Of a stretch of 64,000 nt of DNA, positions 47,501 to 58,315 are shown piece after piece; the first letter of the stretch is position 1, and every line of letters begins with the position of its first letter. A model generated the notes under the pieces. The model searched no databases and was not told the DNA's origin. It was given only the letters and a program-made list of their open reading frames with translations. This DNA comes from Carex sylvatica (taxonomy: Eukaryota > Streptophyta > Magnoliopsida > Poales > Cyperaceae). The stretch is from the NCBI GenBank assembly GCA_964058845.1, contig CAXKVR010000016.1, positions 310,001-374,000 of the forward strand, in the 5' to 3' direction. Made by a program: the position numbers and the translations under genes.

Positions 47501-50500
47501 TTCCTCAGAAACACAACCACATACAAAGCAACTCATTTCAATTTGCTTATTTTATTCTGTTATTCCTTTATTTTGAAATATATATTTATTTAATTTGGTT
47601 ATGGGAGGCTGGAGACATATGACGTAAGTGAGCATCCCCCAAAAGTAGGAAAGAGAATTCGTGTTGCTGCGACAACTCCAGTTAATCTAAACATAAGTGC
47701 TGCCAGCCTGGAAGCCTTGATTGAAACCTCAGTTTCCTGGAATAGACAAAACGAGCTAGAGACTATATCATCAAAGAAAAGTGAGGTTGTATTTTATCTT
47801 ATATTGCAAATCGGAAGCATTATGTTTGAAGTCTTCCATCATATTGTTTGTTACTGTTTCTTTACCAAACCTACTTGGTGGTGTATGTTCTTGAATTTTG
47901 ATCTCATTTGATCACTTGACGTGTCTAGCTGAGATTGAACATTATGTAGTGTGTACACATCTTGGGGTTTCTTTCAGGGAAATTATGTTGGGCCACACAA
48001 TCAACTGTAAGTTGGCCAGTCAGTTTCGTAAGACCTGAACAGCTAATCTGACAGGTCTGATTAATCATTTGGTCAAGAAATTCTTCATGCAATCAATTAA
48101 TTTTTACTTTGGTTCTGATTATTAGGAAGCTCAGGAAAAGCTTAAGAAGAACACTGCATCATACTCGGCATTAAATGAAGACGACTTTCAGAAGGTCATT
48201 ATTGAAAATAAGCTTGGATGTGACGTGTACTTCAAGAGGGTGGAAGACATGGAAGAGACTATTGGGTCCCTATCAAACGAGAGCCAGGTTTGTCTATTGA
48301 TGCCGCCTCCTAGATTTGCTGACAAGCTAAATGTGGTCACAAAGCATGCTGAGTCAAGATATTATGTGGCCATTCAGATATTTGAGTCCAAGGTTGCATC
48401 TGATTTGTTATCTTTCGTTCATTCTTTTGTTTTTGTTATTACTATGTTTTTATTTTGCTGTATTGTTTCATTTCATATTATTATTTGCACTCATTGACAA
48501 AGTCTAACTTAGACCATTCAGGTTTTTTTTTTATCTCAAATGTTACATATATGTGATGTTTTGAAATAAATAAATAATAATAAACAAATTACAAAATAGA
48601 TAGAAGTAGGAGGCAAGCTTTTACTGCACAAGAGTGTCTTTTGATGCTTATGTTATTGGTCAAAGTGGCATAAACCAAGCAACAGAGACTAAATTAGGAA
48701 CTTTCTAATTGTCAAAGTTTTGTTTCAGGGTCTACCAATCAAAGATGATGGCAATAATCACGACTACTTCTGTGCATTGAGGTTGCTGATGGACAGCACT
48801 GCATCGGAGCAATACAAGCTGGTTCCACAAAGTGCAAGGACTAGATGTGTGAAGCCTCTGACTTCTCATGAATCTGAGTCAGCAATTGGCTATGCAAAAT
48901 GGAATGAACTTTTCATTTTTGAAGTCCCTGAGAAGGTAACATGGAAAATTAAGAGCTTTGGTTGTGGAACCTCAAATTTGCACAAATTAACTATTTGAGA
49001 AACTAATAACTTAAGAAATATGAAAAATAGTTGGATAAGCCAGATGTGAGTTTGAAAAGGCTGATTTATCATTTTGAGTTGAGATTAATAAGCAAGGGAT
49101 GCTTTGCCTTGGTATGGAGCTCATGTTGAAAGCCAGTTCTATTGCTATGTGCTTTTGCACAACTTTTATTAATTACTGTTTTTTTGTTCTCACTACTTCA
49201 TCAGAATTTAAGAATGAAATGTTCCTTCCCTGTTAGCTAATGGTACCTATTTAGTCTTATCAACGGAGACAGATGTAAGTTACCAATAATCGTAACATTC
49301 CTGATGAGTTACTGGATCTTGGTCAGATCTTCCTTTGCTAGGTAACGATTATGTAACATGTCTGTTTGAGAAAGGGCAGCAGTGTGATAAAAGGCCATCG
49401 GTAGCTGAGCACTACTGATACCTGCATGTGGTTTTATATTTTTCAGGGATTGGCTCGTCTTGAAATTGAGGTTACTAATCTTGCTTCCAGGGCTGGGAAA
49501 GGTAAATCCTTATTGCCGGAAACCTGAATATTCCTTACAGTTGCATTTTTATTTGCATTGACTTGTTATATTTTCTACTGTTATTGGACTTGTTAAAGGT
49601 GAAGTTTTAGGTTCACTATCTATACCTGTGGGTCGCAGCATGAGTTCTCTGAAGCGTGCCCCTTCAATCAAAGTACTCCATCATGCACCTGACTTCCACC
49701 AAGCTACTGCGTACCCTCTTACGGTGAAGGTTACCTATTTAATACCATACATTTTCCTAATTGTTTTTTCTTTCCGGCATTTGTGCTTCCTAATTTTTTG
49801 TTTTTAATATTCCAGGGGGAGCAAGATAGAGAATGTGGTATTTTGGTTCTCTCCACTTGCTTTATTGAACGAAACAACCAAACAGACTTCAATACTGAGA
49901 AGGGGCATAAGAACAATGATGATAAGGAGATTGGTTTCTTGATTGGCCTCACCCATAATGGTCCCTGGGAGAGCTTTGGCTCAGTCCTTCCCTTATCGGT
50001 TGTACCGAAATCACTAAATGATAACCATTTTGCCTTTGATGTTTCCATGCGTGATGGCATGAAATATGCTACTTTGAGAGCACTTGCAGTGGTATCAAAT
50101 GATTCTGATGTTAAACTCGAAGTATCTGTCTGCCCTTTTGGGTTGATTAGCAGCCTCCAGTCTCCGAGCTATGAATCTAGTGGATCAAATTCTATAGCAG
50201 AGGAGGTGTTTGAAAACCAGAGGTACCAGCCAATTTCTGGCTGGGGAAACAAGTTGTCCGGTCAACGTGGAAACGAGTCATGGAATTGGAGCAATCGAGA
50301 CTTCTCGCACTTATCAAAGGTGATATAACTTCTTGGCTTTTTCATAATAGTTAGATACCTGTGTTTCAATGCTGTTTGTTATGATTCTGCTTTTGCTGTA
50401 ATCATTGTGAAAAGCAAAAGGGTGCATTTTTATTTTCTAACGACACCTTGTAGTAGATTAGTAGATTTTAATTGCCCATTAGCACTTTAGCAGTATTCCC

Positions 50501-53500
50501 ATGTTTTTCATTTTGCGCTAACTTTTAGCAACTAAAAATTTCTCATAGTAAGAAATAGATATACCAAACAAAGACCAAAAACAGAAATGGAACGATATTT
50601 CATGCCCGTACATACGTATATTTTACTAAATGACCTTTGTTGAATAGGATTTCTTTGAGCCTCCTCTTCCAGCAGGCTGGAGATGGGCTTCACCATGGAG
50701 AATAGAGAAACCACAGTTTGCAGACAAGGAAGGATGGACATATGGTCCTGAGTTGCAAGCCATACAATGGCCTCCTACGTCCTCCAAGTCTTCTTCCAAG
50801 TCACCACTTGATTTTGCGAGGCGCAGGCGCTGGATTCGTACCCGTGAAAAATTGTCTGACAGCCTTACCAACAGTAATGATAGTGGTGATACAAGGAAAG
50901 TTATTGGTGTAATAAATCCACAATCATCCATGTTCTTGCCATGGATAAGCATGATAAAGGGGATGAACTTCTGCTTGCAAATTCGTCCTTTCAGTGAGAA
51001 ACCCCAAGGGTCATACTCCTGGGGTCAGGCACTGACTCTGGGTCCCACAAACCATCTGGCCAACCAGCAAACTTCTGTTCTTAGGCTGGCCCAGCTTAAG
51101 GAGAGTGACATGCTTTTCTATTGCAGTGGTGATTTTGGTGCCAGACAGACCTTCTGGCTTAGTGCTGGTGTTGATGCTTCGGCCCTTCAAACCGAGCTTA
51201 ATGAACCAGTCCCTGACTGGAAAATTTCAGTAAATTCAGTTTTTCGGCTGGAGAACAAGCTACCATACGAGGCTGAGTATGCTATATGGGAGAAAGCAGG
51301 TGACGGTAATTTGGTGGAACGACAACATAGTATTGTGTCATCTGGTGGATGCGCTTGCATTTATTCAGCTGATATGCGCAAATCTATCTACCTGACAATG
51401 TTTGTTCAAGGTGGCTGGACATTAGAAAAGGTACCCTCTGACAATGATTTCACTTGCCTGAATTCACCCCACAATGTATGAAATATTTACTTTGTTGAGT
51501 GTTAAGCTTGTTTTCAAAATGCCCCGGCCAAGCTTTTTAAGCAAGGGTTATTGTATTCCAACTTAGGTTAATTTCAGACTAAATACGATAAAAATTTCAG
51601 TACTCCCATCTGCTTTCCCATGTTGACATCTATTGTTAATCTAAAGTTACATTTTTCATTTGACTACTTTGCTATTATTTATTTGTTCTAGGAGGTGGTG
51701 TTTATGTGGGACCCACAAGGCATTAATCATGTCTCATCCTTCTGGATGGTTCAGAAGCAAAGCAAGAGGTTTGAAAATATTTTTTTTTATCCTTCTTAGT
51801 TTCCAGCTTCAGTTTCCGCCGCATGTAGCAGATGTTATGAATTTTCTTCTGACTTGTTATTTTTTTAACTTGGCACACTCTGTCTTAGGAGATTGCGTGT
51901 AAGTGTGGAGCGTGACTCTGGTCGATCTGTTACTGCTCCGAAAACTGTTCGCATATTTGTGCCATATTGGATCCAGAATGACTCTCCAATACATCTTTCA
52001 TACCGAATAGTAGAAGTTGAACCACTAGAAAGCACCGACACCGACTCCCAGTTACTAACACGGGCAGCCAAATCGGCAAAACTGGCACTTAGATACTCTT
52101 CAAAGGCACTTGACAGAAGAGGCTCTAGCTCAAGAAGGAACGTTCAGATACTGGAATCAATGGAGGATTCTAATCCTAATTGCATAATGCTATCTCCACA
52201 AGACTACTTAAACCGGTCTGTGGTTCTTCCATTTCAGTCTCGCGGTGAGACTTTCGCAACAGCACGTGTGGGCATATCTGTGTCGATCAGCAATTCAACA
52301 TACTTCAGTCCAGGGATTTCACTTCTGGAGCTAGAGACCAAGGTATGTAATTTGTATTGCTGCTGAATGGTTTGTTTGGTGTCTTTTATTCTTGCTATTA
52401 AGAATCAATAGTATTTATTTTGATTGTGGGGTGCAGGAGCGTACTGATATCAAAGCTTTTGGGTCAGATGGTTCGTATTACGGGCTTACTTCACAACTTA
52501 AGATGGCTTCTGACAGGACAAAGGTTTGACCTATTTCTTTTTATATAATTTTCTTATTCTCCAGCTTATTACTTGGTTGAATATGGTGTTTATCTGTCCT
52601 AACTTAGTTCCCTAAAGCACCAACTGTAACACATGATTTCAATTCCTGCGCAGGTGGTTCATTTTTTACCACGCGTATTGTTTATTAACAGAATTGGAAG
52701 AACTCTTTCTTTGTCCCAATTTGAGACCTCAAGTGAGTTGCAGTTGTGTCCTACTGATTCTCCCCAACTTTTCAGATGGCAATCTAATGTCCGAAGTGAA
52801 CTCCTGAAGGTTTGCAAAGCCCTTTATCAATATATTGTTTGTTTCTCGAAGGGAAATTACCCTTTGAATTTCAATGTCTTTATTCCTTGTACAATTTGGG
52901 AAAGGAGACCTAGTAGTCCTAACATGGGAAATGCTTCCACGATTCCTCCTTTTCTTAGTAAAATACGCATTTTTCCCCTCTTTCATCAAATCTTCTTCGC
53001 TCATCATAGTTGATAAAAACAGGAGTAATGGAATATGTTGAGGTTTTGCAAGGTTATACGGGAATGTTTTATCTTTTTGTTTCTGTTTCTATTAACATTG
53101 ATGATTGTGGGATGTAAATTTAAATGCAGGTGCGGTTGGATGGATACAAATGGAGTGCGCCATTTAGCATTGAGAGTGATGGTGTAATGTGCATTTGCCT
53201 GAATAGCCTCACTGGAAATGGTCAATTTTTTATCAGAGTACAAGTGAGGATTGGGGCCAAGAGTTCACGCTATGAGGTTGTGTTTCAGCTTGCTTCCATA
53301 TCAAGTCCATACAGGTACATATTATCCTTCTATTGTTAAGGGACAAACACGAACTACATAAATTCAAGCTATGAAGTTGGGTTACAGTATTTACTGAACT
53401 GGGCTACTGTTGTCATCAGTCCCACAGAAAGTGATATTTCTTTTCTCCTTTCCCTATTTCCTTTTTCATTTTCGAGCTTTTTGCATTTTGTTTATTTTAA

Positions 53501-56500
53501 TTTACGTCTTGGGGGTTCTTTTAGTTGGGTTTGTGTTCATGTTGTCTGCACTTTGATACTTATTTTTCTTTAAGCTTGCTTCTCACATATACTTACTTTG
53601 AAACCTAATGTTCAAATAAATTAGATGTCCAGATACCCTTGTAACTTTCTTTTAAATATTTCATAATTTAACAGGATTGAAAATCGTTCGATGTACTTAC
53701 CTCTACGTTTCCGTCAAGTGGACGGCTATGATGACTCCTGGCGCATTCTCCCTCCCAACTCCGCCTCTCTGTTCTTCTGGGAGGATCTCGGCAGAAGCCG
53801 CTTGCTCGAGTTAATGGTTGATGGCTCTGATACCTCAACCTCTTACAAATACAGCCTAGACGAGGCTTCAGACTGCATTCCCTCTTCATCCAGCAGTGGG
53901 CCCAGGAAGCCCCTTCGAGTAACAGTTTTCAAGGAGGGGAAATTGCAGGTAAACCGAGTTACTGACTGGATGCCAGAAACAGGGACCCAGCCGCAGGCGA
54001 TCGAGAGGGTAACTTCACCCATCTTTCAACCATCAGAGATTGAGTATGGGCAATCCTCAGTTGGGCCAGAAAGTGAGGTCCATATGAGCTTCGAGCTAGC
54101 TGACCTGGGGCTTTCTATTGTTGATCATATGCCCGAGGAGATTATGTACCTGTCAGTTCAGAAGCTCTTTGTTTCCTACTCATCTGGCATGGGTTCTGGC
54201 ATCAGTAGGTAAGTTTCATTCTTTTTATTTTATCTGTTTCTTCTTTGTCTGTTGATGATTGTGCTCAAGTTGTTCATTTGTGTATTGTTTTTTACAACTA
54301 TTGACTGAGACTTGTGTCATTTGTGAGAACCTTTTTGTTGTTTTGCTCATTACTTCTTGTGTTCTGATGTCAGGTTCAAAGCAAGGATGTATTGGCTTCA
54401 AGTTGACAACCAACTGCCCTTTAGCCCAATGCCTGTATTGTTTAGTCCCCTGAGAGTGGAGAATCAACCTGACTACCTCATTAAACTCTCCATTACCACT
54501 CAAGCCAATAATTCTTTGGATCTGTGTGTCTATCCATACATAGGTTTACAGGTATATTGAATTCATTTTTTGGACTATATTTTTTTTTTTAGAACTTCGT
54601 AGATGCTACCAAGGGTTTGTATTGAATATAAAGCGTTCTTACAAATACATCTATCTGCATCATACAAATTAGAATCGGTACCACACTGGTACTAAATGAA
54701 ATACAATTGAAAAGCATCCTATCACAGTTTCCTAACAGAACTTCAACCAGAGATCAACTTCAAGCGCAAGCATTTTTTTTTTTTTTTGGACTATCATAAA
54801 CTGAATTTGTCAATGTTAGGAAGTACACCTCCATGGACATGTGAACCTATCAAGAGTCTAAATCTTGAAAGCCAATTGAAATAGAATGAACATTAACATT
54901 GTGGAAGCTAACAATCTCTACAAGCTCTTATGTTAATTATCCTTTTTGTGAATTTTGAGGGCATTCGTTGGTACATTTACTGGATTATATATTTCATTGC
55001 TTTTTCATAGGCTCCAGAAAATTCTTCATTCCTGGTGAATATTCATGAACCTATTATATGGCGTCTCCATGATATGATCCAACATGTTAACATCGGCTGC
55101 CTATCTAAATCTCAAACTGCAGCTGTTTCTGTGGATCCTTTGATAAAAATTGGGTATGTAAGCATACACTTAGTCTATTAATTACGACCAAGATAATTTG
55201 TTTTGATGTGAGAAGTTCCACCTTGCTACAGGCTTCTCAATATATCAGAAATAAGATTTAGGGTGTCTATGGCCATGTCTCCAGCTCAGAGACCAAGAGG
55301 GGTTCTCGGATTTTGGGCCTCTCTCATGACAGCATTAGGAAATATGGAGCATATGCCGGTAAGATTTATGACCTGTGTAAATTGGAAATTTTCGTCATAT
55401 TTAAAATTTAGTTAGTCATATTGTTCCAAACGTCGCTACCTTGATGTCCTTTAGGTTCGAATCACTCAGAGATTTAGGGAGAATGTGTTAATGCGTCAGA
55501 GTGCACTTACAAGTGCAGCATTTTCAAACATCCAAAAGGATCTCCTTACCCAACCTCTCCAGCTACTTTCTGGTGTGGACATTTTGGGTAATGCGAGCAG
55601 CGCGCTTAGCAACATGAGTAAAGGCATTGCTGCTCTATCCATGGACAAGAAGTTCATTCAGAGCCGTCAGAAACAGGTTATTTTCACCCCTTCATCAATA
55701 TATTATTTAATTTTTGGGAGTATCTGAGCAAGTATCAATGTGCCTGTTGGTAACATCTTCGTGGTGTTGAATTGAACCAATTTAATATATAAATCACTTT
55801 CTGGTACTTCATCAATTTTAGGATTACAGTAACTTGTTTGGGACTAAAGGCTTGGTTGTTGTTGTTGTAATGTGCTTATAAAGGATTCCTTTTGGTAGTT
55901 TATTGACCGAAACTAATGCCATATGCCTTTCAATGTCTGTGGCAGGATAGCAAAGGTGTGGAGGACATAAGCGATGTCATAAGAGAGGGAGGTGGGGCTC
56001 TTGCCAAGGGCTTCTTTAGAGGTGTCACAGGAATCCTAACAAAACCCCTTGAAGGTGCCAAAGCAACTGGAGTAGAGGGATTTGTTAGTGGAGTAGGAAA
56101 AGGATTGATCGGGGCGGCTGCCCAGCCAGTCAGTGGTGTACTTGACCTCTTTGCTAAGACCACTGAAGGTGCAAATGCGGTGAAAAATAAAATATCTTCT
56201 GCTATTATGGCAGAGGAGCAGATATCTCGGAGGCGCCTTCCCCGAGCGATTGGTGGGGACAATTTACTGCGCCCCTATGATGAACATAAGGCTGCTGGCC
56301 AGGTAAACTATCTGAGCAGCTTATAGGTCAAGGAATAACTTATGTGCATAATTGAGGCAATTTATATTTTCTTTGTTTTCTATGGTAAAGGCTATCCTGC
56401 AATTAGCCGAGTGTGGCACATTTTTGGGCCAAGTTGACCTCTTCAAAGTCCGAGGGAAGTTTGCATTCACGGATGCATATGAAGATCATTATCTACTCCC

Positions 56501-57514
56501 TAAAGGAAAATTTCTCTTAGTCAGTCACCACCGGGTCTTACTATTACAGGTATGCACTTGAAACTCCCCCTCTAATTGTGATTTGGATGATTTTCCACTT
56601 CCATGTTGCAAAATAATTTAGTTTCCTTTGTCTGGTTTTAGCAACCTACACTGACCCAAAGGAAGTTCAATCCAGCCAAGGATCCATGCACAGTGCTGTG
56701 GGAGGTCCCATGGGATGAACTAGTGACAATGGAGCTTACAAAGGGAAAGAAGGATCCTCCTGGTTCCTTGCCTTCATACCTTATCTTGTACTTGAGAATG
56801 AAACCGAACGACAGTAAGGAGGCATTTCGCACTATCAAGTGCACCCCTGGTTCAGAGCAAGCCACCAATGTTTATGTGTCAATTCAGCAAGCTTTGGATA
56901 CTTATGGACCTAGTTCTTCCAAGGTTATCTATTAATCCTTTTGTTGCCTTGAATTATGGTATCAGTATGTTATGGTAAGTATATACTGGTACTAGACCTG
57001 TCAGCATGGTTATCATTTCCGCTTTATAGTTTATTTCTTTTTTGGTAGATGATTAATCTTTCCCCTGGCTTCAATTAAACATTGTATATGCCAACGTAAA
57101 TTGAAAGACTCCTTTTAAGCGGGGCATGGATCAGGTACCGCATGTTATGCACCTATAATATCAAGTAAATGCAAGTTACATTGAAAGCACAGAGATCTTG
57201 TGAAATTGTTAGTAGTGTCTTGTATGATATATAATTTACTGGCTGCTTGGTAGAACACTGCAATCCCTCTGCTTGCATAGAAAAACACATGTTTATGTGT
57301 TTGAGGATGCTCACATTCAAAATTAATTACATTATTGTAGGACTTGTTGAGAAGGAAGGTGCCCAAACCCTACAATCCGCATAGTGCTAGCACCTCTGAA
57401 GTATTCCCAAAAGAGATTTTTGGTAGTTGGGGAAGCAGCCAAGATAGTAGCAAGAGCTCAGGCCAATTGGATCCGTCTCTTGTCATGGTCCATGGGCAAC
57501 CTATTCCAGATTAG
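23001..57514 (+). CDS. VPS13: VPS13-family bridge-like lipid transfer protein with internal PH domain (complete, 4223 aa)
   Basis: VPS13 proteins form long hydrophobic-groove rods that move glycerolipids between organelles at membrane contact sites; this role is from family knowledge. I assembled 63 coding exons totalling 12,672 nt = 4223 aa plus TAG, in phase throughout. The start MFEAH comes from a 15-nt first exon spliced to VSRLLKKYLGDYVEGLSTEAL, the canonical VPS13 N-terminus. Domains in order: chorein N (about 1-300), long repeating-beta-groove segments, PH domain (about 840-938), Vps62/DUF946-like repeats with W(R/A/Y)P-PPGY-(L/I/V)G(D/C)C (about 2004-2363), C2-like (about 2620-2750), dysferlin-like GWRWASPWRIEKPQF (about 2920), SHR-BD/VAB (about 3180-3640), VPS13 C (about 3900-4019) and a C-terminal PH-like segment. 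Length and PH placement match the Arabidopsis At4g17140-type paralogue. One intron is GC-AG; the rest are GT-AG. Confidence 0.95.
27175..27190 (+). repeat. 16-base G run in VPS13 intron 8
   Basis: An uninterrupted run of 16 G on the coding strand follows a purine-rich lead-in (GGAGGTAGGGGAGTGAGA). Such a run can form a G-quadruplex in DNA or pre-mRNA; length may also be affected by sequencing error. Confidence 0.85.
30634..31734 (+). other. VPS13 intron 16 (1.1 kb) with GC- and purine-rich patch
   Basis: The interval 30840-31440 differs in composition from the flanking intron (CA-rich, then GGTGG-rich) and may be an old insertion. I found no inverted ends, target duplication or recognisable protein. 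The proline-rich minus-strand frame at 31087-31380 looks compositional. Confidence 0.4.
33252..33720 (-). mobile_element. TRIM-like copia deletion derivative (469 bp, 136-bp LTRs) in VPS13 intron 20
   Basis: Nearly identical direct repeats lie at 33252-33387 and 33585-33720. On the minus strand each starts TGTTGAGAATCAAG. Next to the right-hand LTR the minus strand reads TTTGGTATCAAAGC, a primer-binding site for initiator-Met tRNA. Before the left LTR is a polypurine tract (TTGAGGGGGAG). The ~200-bp interior encodes on the minus strand a piece of copia RNase H C-terminus (VPTNDQVADCLTKGLSSLGL...RLCDKMGL). The duplication GCTGC flanks it (33247-33251, 33721-33725). It lies antisense to the host gene. 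Confidence 0.88.
33925..34120. repeat. Imperfect ~120-bp tandem duplication in VPS13 intron 20
   Basis: The order CTTACCAAAA, GTTGTTATTT, AACATGAATTATTTG, CTGGCAGCCATTT occurs twice, starting near 33938 and 34050, with indels. It ends just before the acceptor at 34147. Confidence 0.7.
36279..36476. repeat. ~99-bp tandem duplication in VPS13 intron 25
   Basis: GAATAGAACATTG at 36279 recurs as GAATAGAAAAATG at 36378. Both copies contain TGATATGATCATT and end in a TTCTCTRTTCCGA block. The copies are clearly diverged. Confidence 0.8.
36521..36639 (-). mobile_element. 3' tail of a poly-A retroposon (LINE/SINE-like), antisense in VPS13 intron 25
   Basis: Poly-T at the left end is followed by GTAGATCAAGGGGCG and TTTGTATTAATGAAAG. 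TTTGAAGTTTT (36510-36520) and TTTGAAAGTTTT (36640-36651) look like an imperfect target duplication. The order poly-T, then TTTGTATTRAAT..AAAG, then TTTACAA resembles the element at 54579. Confidence 0.65.
39803..39996. repeat. 98-bp tandem duplication just upstream of the exon 33 acceptor
   Basis: TATGACTATTCTACCATTAG at 39803 recurs at 39901, and the two copies run to GGGATGCAT with only a few differences. The second copy ends about 40 nt before the splice acceptor at 40034, so it carries the likely branch-point region. Confidence 0.9.
42374..42719. mobile_element. Mutator-like foldback MITE (346 bp, 9-bp TSD) in VPS13 intron 36
   Basis: A perfect 9-bp duplication GTTAGTCAA lies at 42365-42373 and 42720-42728. 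The ends GGGCAAAGCTAGCGTG and (reverse complement) GAGTAAAGCTAGCGTG lead into a subterminal mini-hairpin GTGCTCACCAA...TTGGTGAGCAC and then long inverted arms. The 9-bp duplication points to Mutator-type transposition. The element starts 14 nt after the end of exon 36 (42360), so the target copy overlaps the tail of the 5' splice site. Confidence 0.9.
43236..44686 (+). other. VPS13 intron 37 (1.45 kb)
   Basis: AT-rich intron with a short TG microsatellite near 44570. The frame at 43788-44135 is not supported by any motif and is treated as intronic. Confidence 0.5.
45547..45898. mobile_element. Foldback MITE (~350 bp) in VPS13 intron 39
   Basis: AGGGTTCAAATACCTC at the left pairs with GAGGCATTTGAACCCT at the right. 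Inside, TTATCTCTGTTTTCAAAATCC, ATGTGCTTGGAGAC and the TAGATAAGTACAAAATCA block all have reverse-complement partners in order, leaving a loop of about 20-30 bases. No clear target duplication was found. Confidence 0.82.
50648..57514 (+). other. VPS13: VPS13 exons 49-63 (dysferlin-like, SHR-BD/VAB, VPS13-C, C-terminal PH-like)
   Basis: Exon coordinates: 50648-51430, 51692-51768, 51889-52342, 52437-52523, 52654-52809, 53130-53314, 53675-54208, 54374-54551, 55011-55153, 55232-55358, 55455-55676, 55946-56302, 56391-56549, 56642-56923, 57341-57514. Markers: GWRWASPWRIEKPQF and RRRRWIRTR (dysferlin-like), FVPYWIQNDSPIHLSYRIVE (SHR-BD), GGGALAKGFFRGVTGILTKP and GFVSGVGKGLIGAAAQPVSG (VPS13 C), and KGKFLLVSHHRVLLLQ with LWEVPWDELVTMEL (C-terminal PH-like). 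The protein ends MVHGQPIPD. Intron 54552-55010 contains a poly-A retroposon tail. Confidence 0.9.
54579..54781 (-). mobile_element. 3' tail of a poly-A retroposon, antisense in VPS13 intron 56
   Basis: A 13-bp duplication TTTTTTGGACTAT flanks it (54566-54578 and 54782-54794). The left end is poly-T, meaning poly-A on the minus strand. About 200 bp with no coding capacity, consistent with a severely 5'-truncated LINE or a SINE. Confidence 0.75.
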
Positions 57515-58005
57515 CACAGGTGTTTGTGTTTTTGTTGGCTTTAAGTGGATGCAAAGTTTTTAAGTGTAGTTACTTGGGCAGAGTAAAATTTTTGGTGTAA
57601 TAGGTTCATACAGCTGGCAGACTCCTTATGTGAAGGTAAAAATCTTTATTTTGATACACGTATTTTAATGATGCTTAAATGTCTATTTGCTTTTAAGTTA
57701 GTAAATTCCAAGAACTTGTAATATGATACAGATCCTAGTAAAAACCTGTCAGTACTAGCTTAGCCGAGCTAGCAAGCGTCCGAAGAAATCCTTTTCATGT
57801 ATTAGAGAGATCCTTGAACCAAAATTAATCCAAGTGTTTTGGTATATTTAAATTGTAAAATGTAGGAAGAATGTTGCTTTGCCTTTTAATCATTTCTGAC
57901 CTTTTTTTTTTTTTTACTTTATTCCTTTTTCTTTTGTGCAGGATTTGGAGCAGCCATATTTTACTTTCTGAGTTATGTTATTTTTTGGATAAGGCATCCA
58001 AAGTG
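57515..58005 (+). other. VPS13 3' UTR and downstream spacer
   Basis: This follows the TAG at 57512-57514. The first few hundred bases should be the 3' UTR; no poly-A signal is secure. The spacer ends where sequence shared with the giant foldback begins (58006). Confidence 0.5.
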
Positions 58006-58315
58006 CCGAATTTTTTATTAATAGAAAATAAATTAATAAAATATCAAAATAGGGTATAGGATCTGAGTTTTATCGAAAACTAAGTAGAACGGTACCTGTT
58101 ATGCCGTCCAGTATTCTAATTAACAATTTAACAATTAAGGTAATTATTTTTAATATAACGAAGTTGAATTTTAAATCGGTAACTTATTTATTTTTGCTGT
58201 GTCATTCTATCTATTGTAAAAAATAATTTAATTAATATTATTTTTATTATTGTAATAATAATAATATGTTATTTATTCATTATTGTGTAGGTTAATTTAT
58301 AAAAAATAATTAATC

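Larger units (their letters stand above)
43151..50319 (+). other. VPS13: VPS13 exons 37-48 (Vps62/DUF946-like repeats and C2-like region)
   Basis: Exon coordinates: 43151-43235, 44687-44968, 45045-45434, 45987-46308, 46715-46873, 47102-47265, 47608-47785, 48126-48392, 48729-48935, 49447-49501, 49599-49729, 49816-50319. Four recurring motifs appear: FWRPQAPPSYAILGDCVT, FWAPIPPPGYSAIGCVA, IWRPITRFGFAPLGDCIT and FWYPVPPPGYTSVGCVV, as in plant Vps62/DUF946 proteins. The C2-like stretch is NELFIFEVPEKGLARLEIEV. Exon 43 opens just after a weak acceptor (TTATGGGAG) and contains an internal GTAAGT that must be read through. Confidence 0.88.

Noticed and set aside
47080..47526. Minus-strand frames opposite VPS13 exon 42
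   Set aside because: Antisense shadow and adjoining intron; no independent support.
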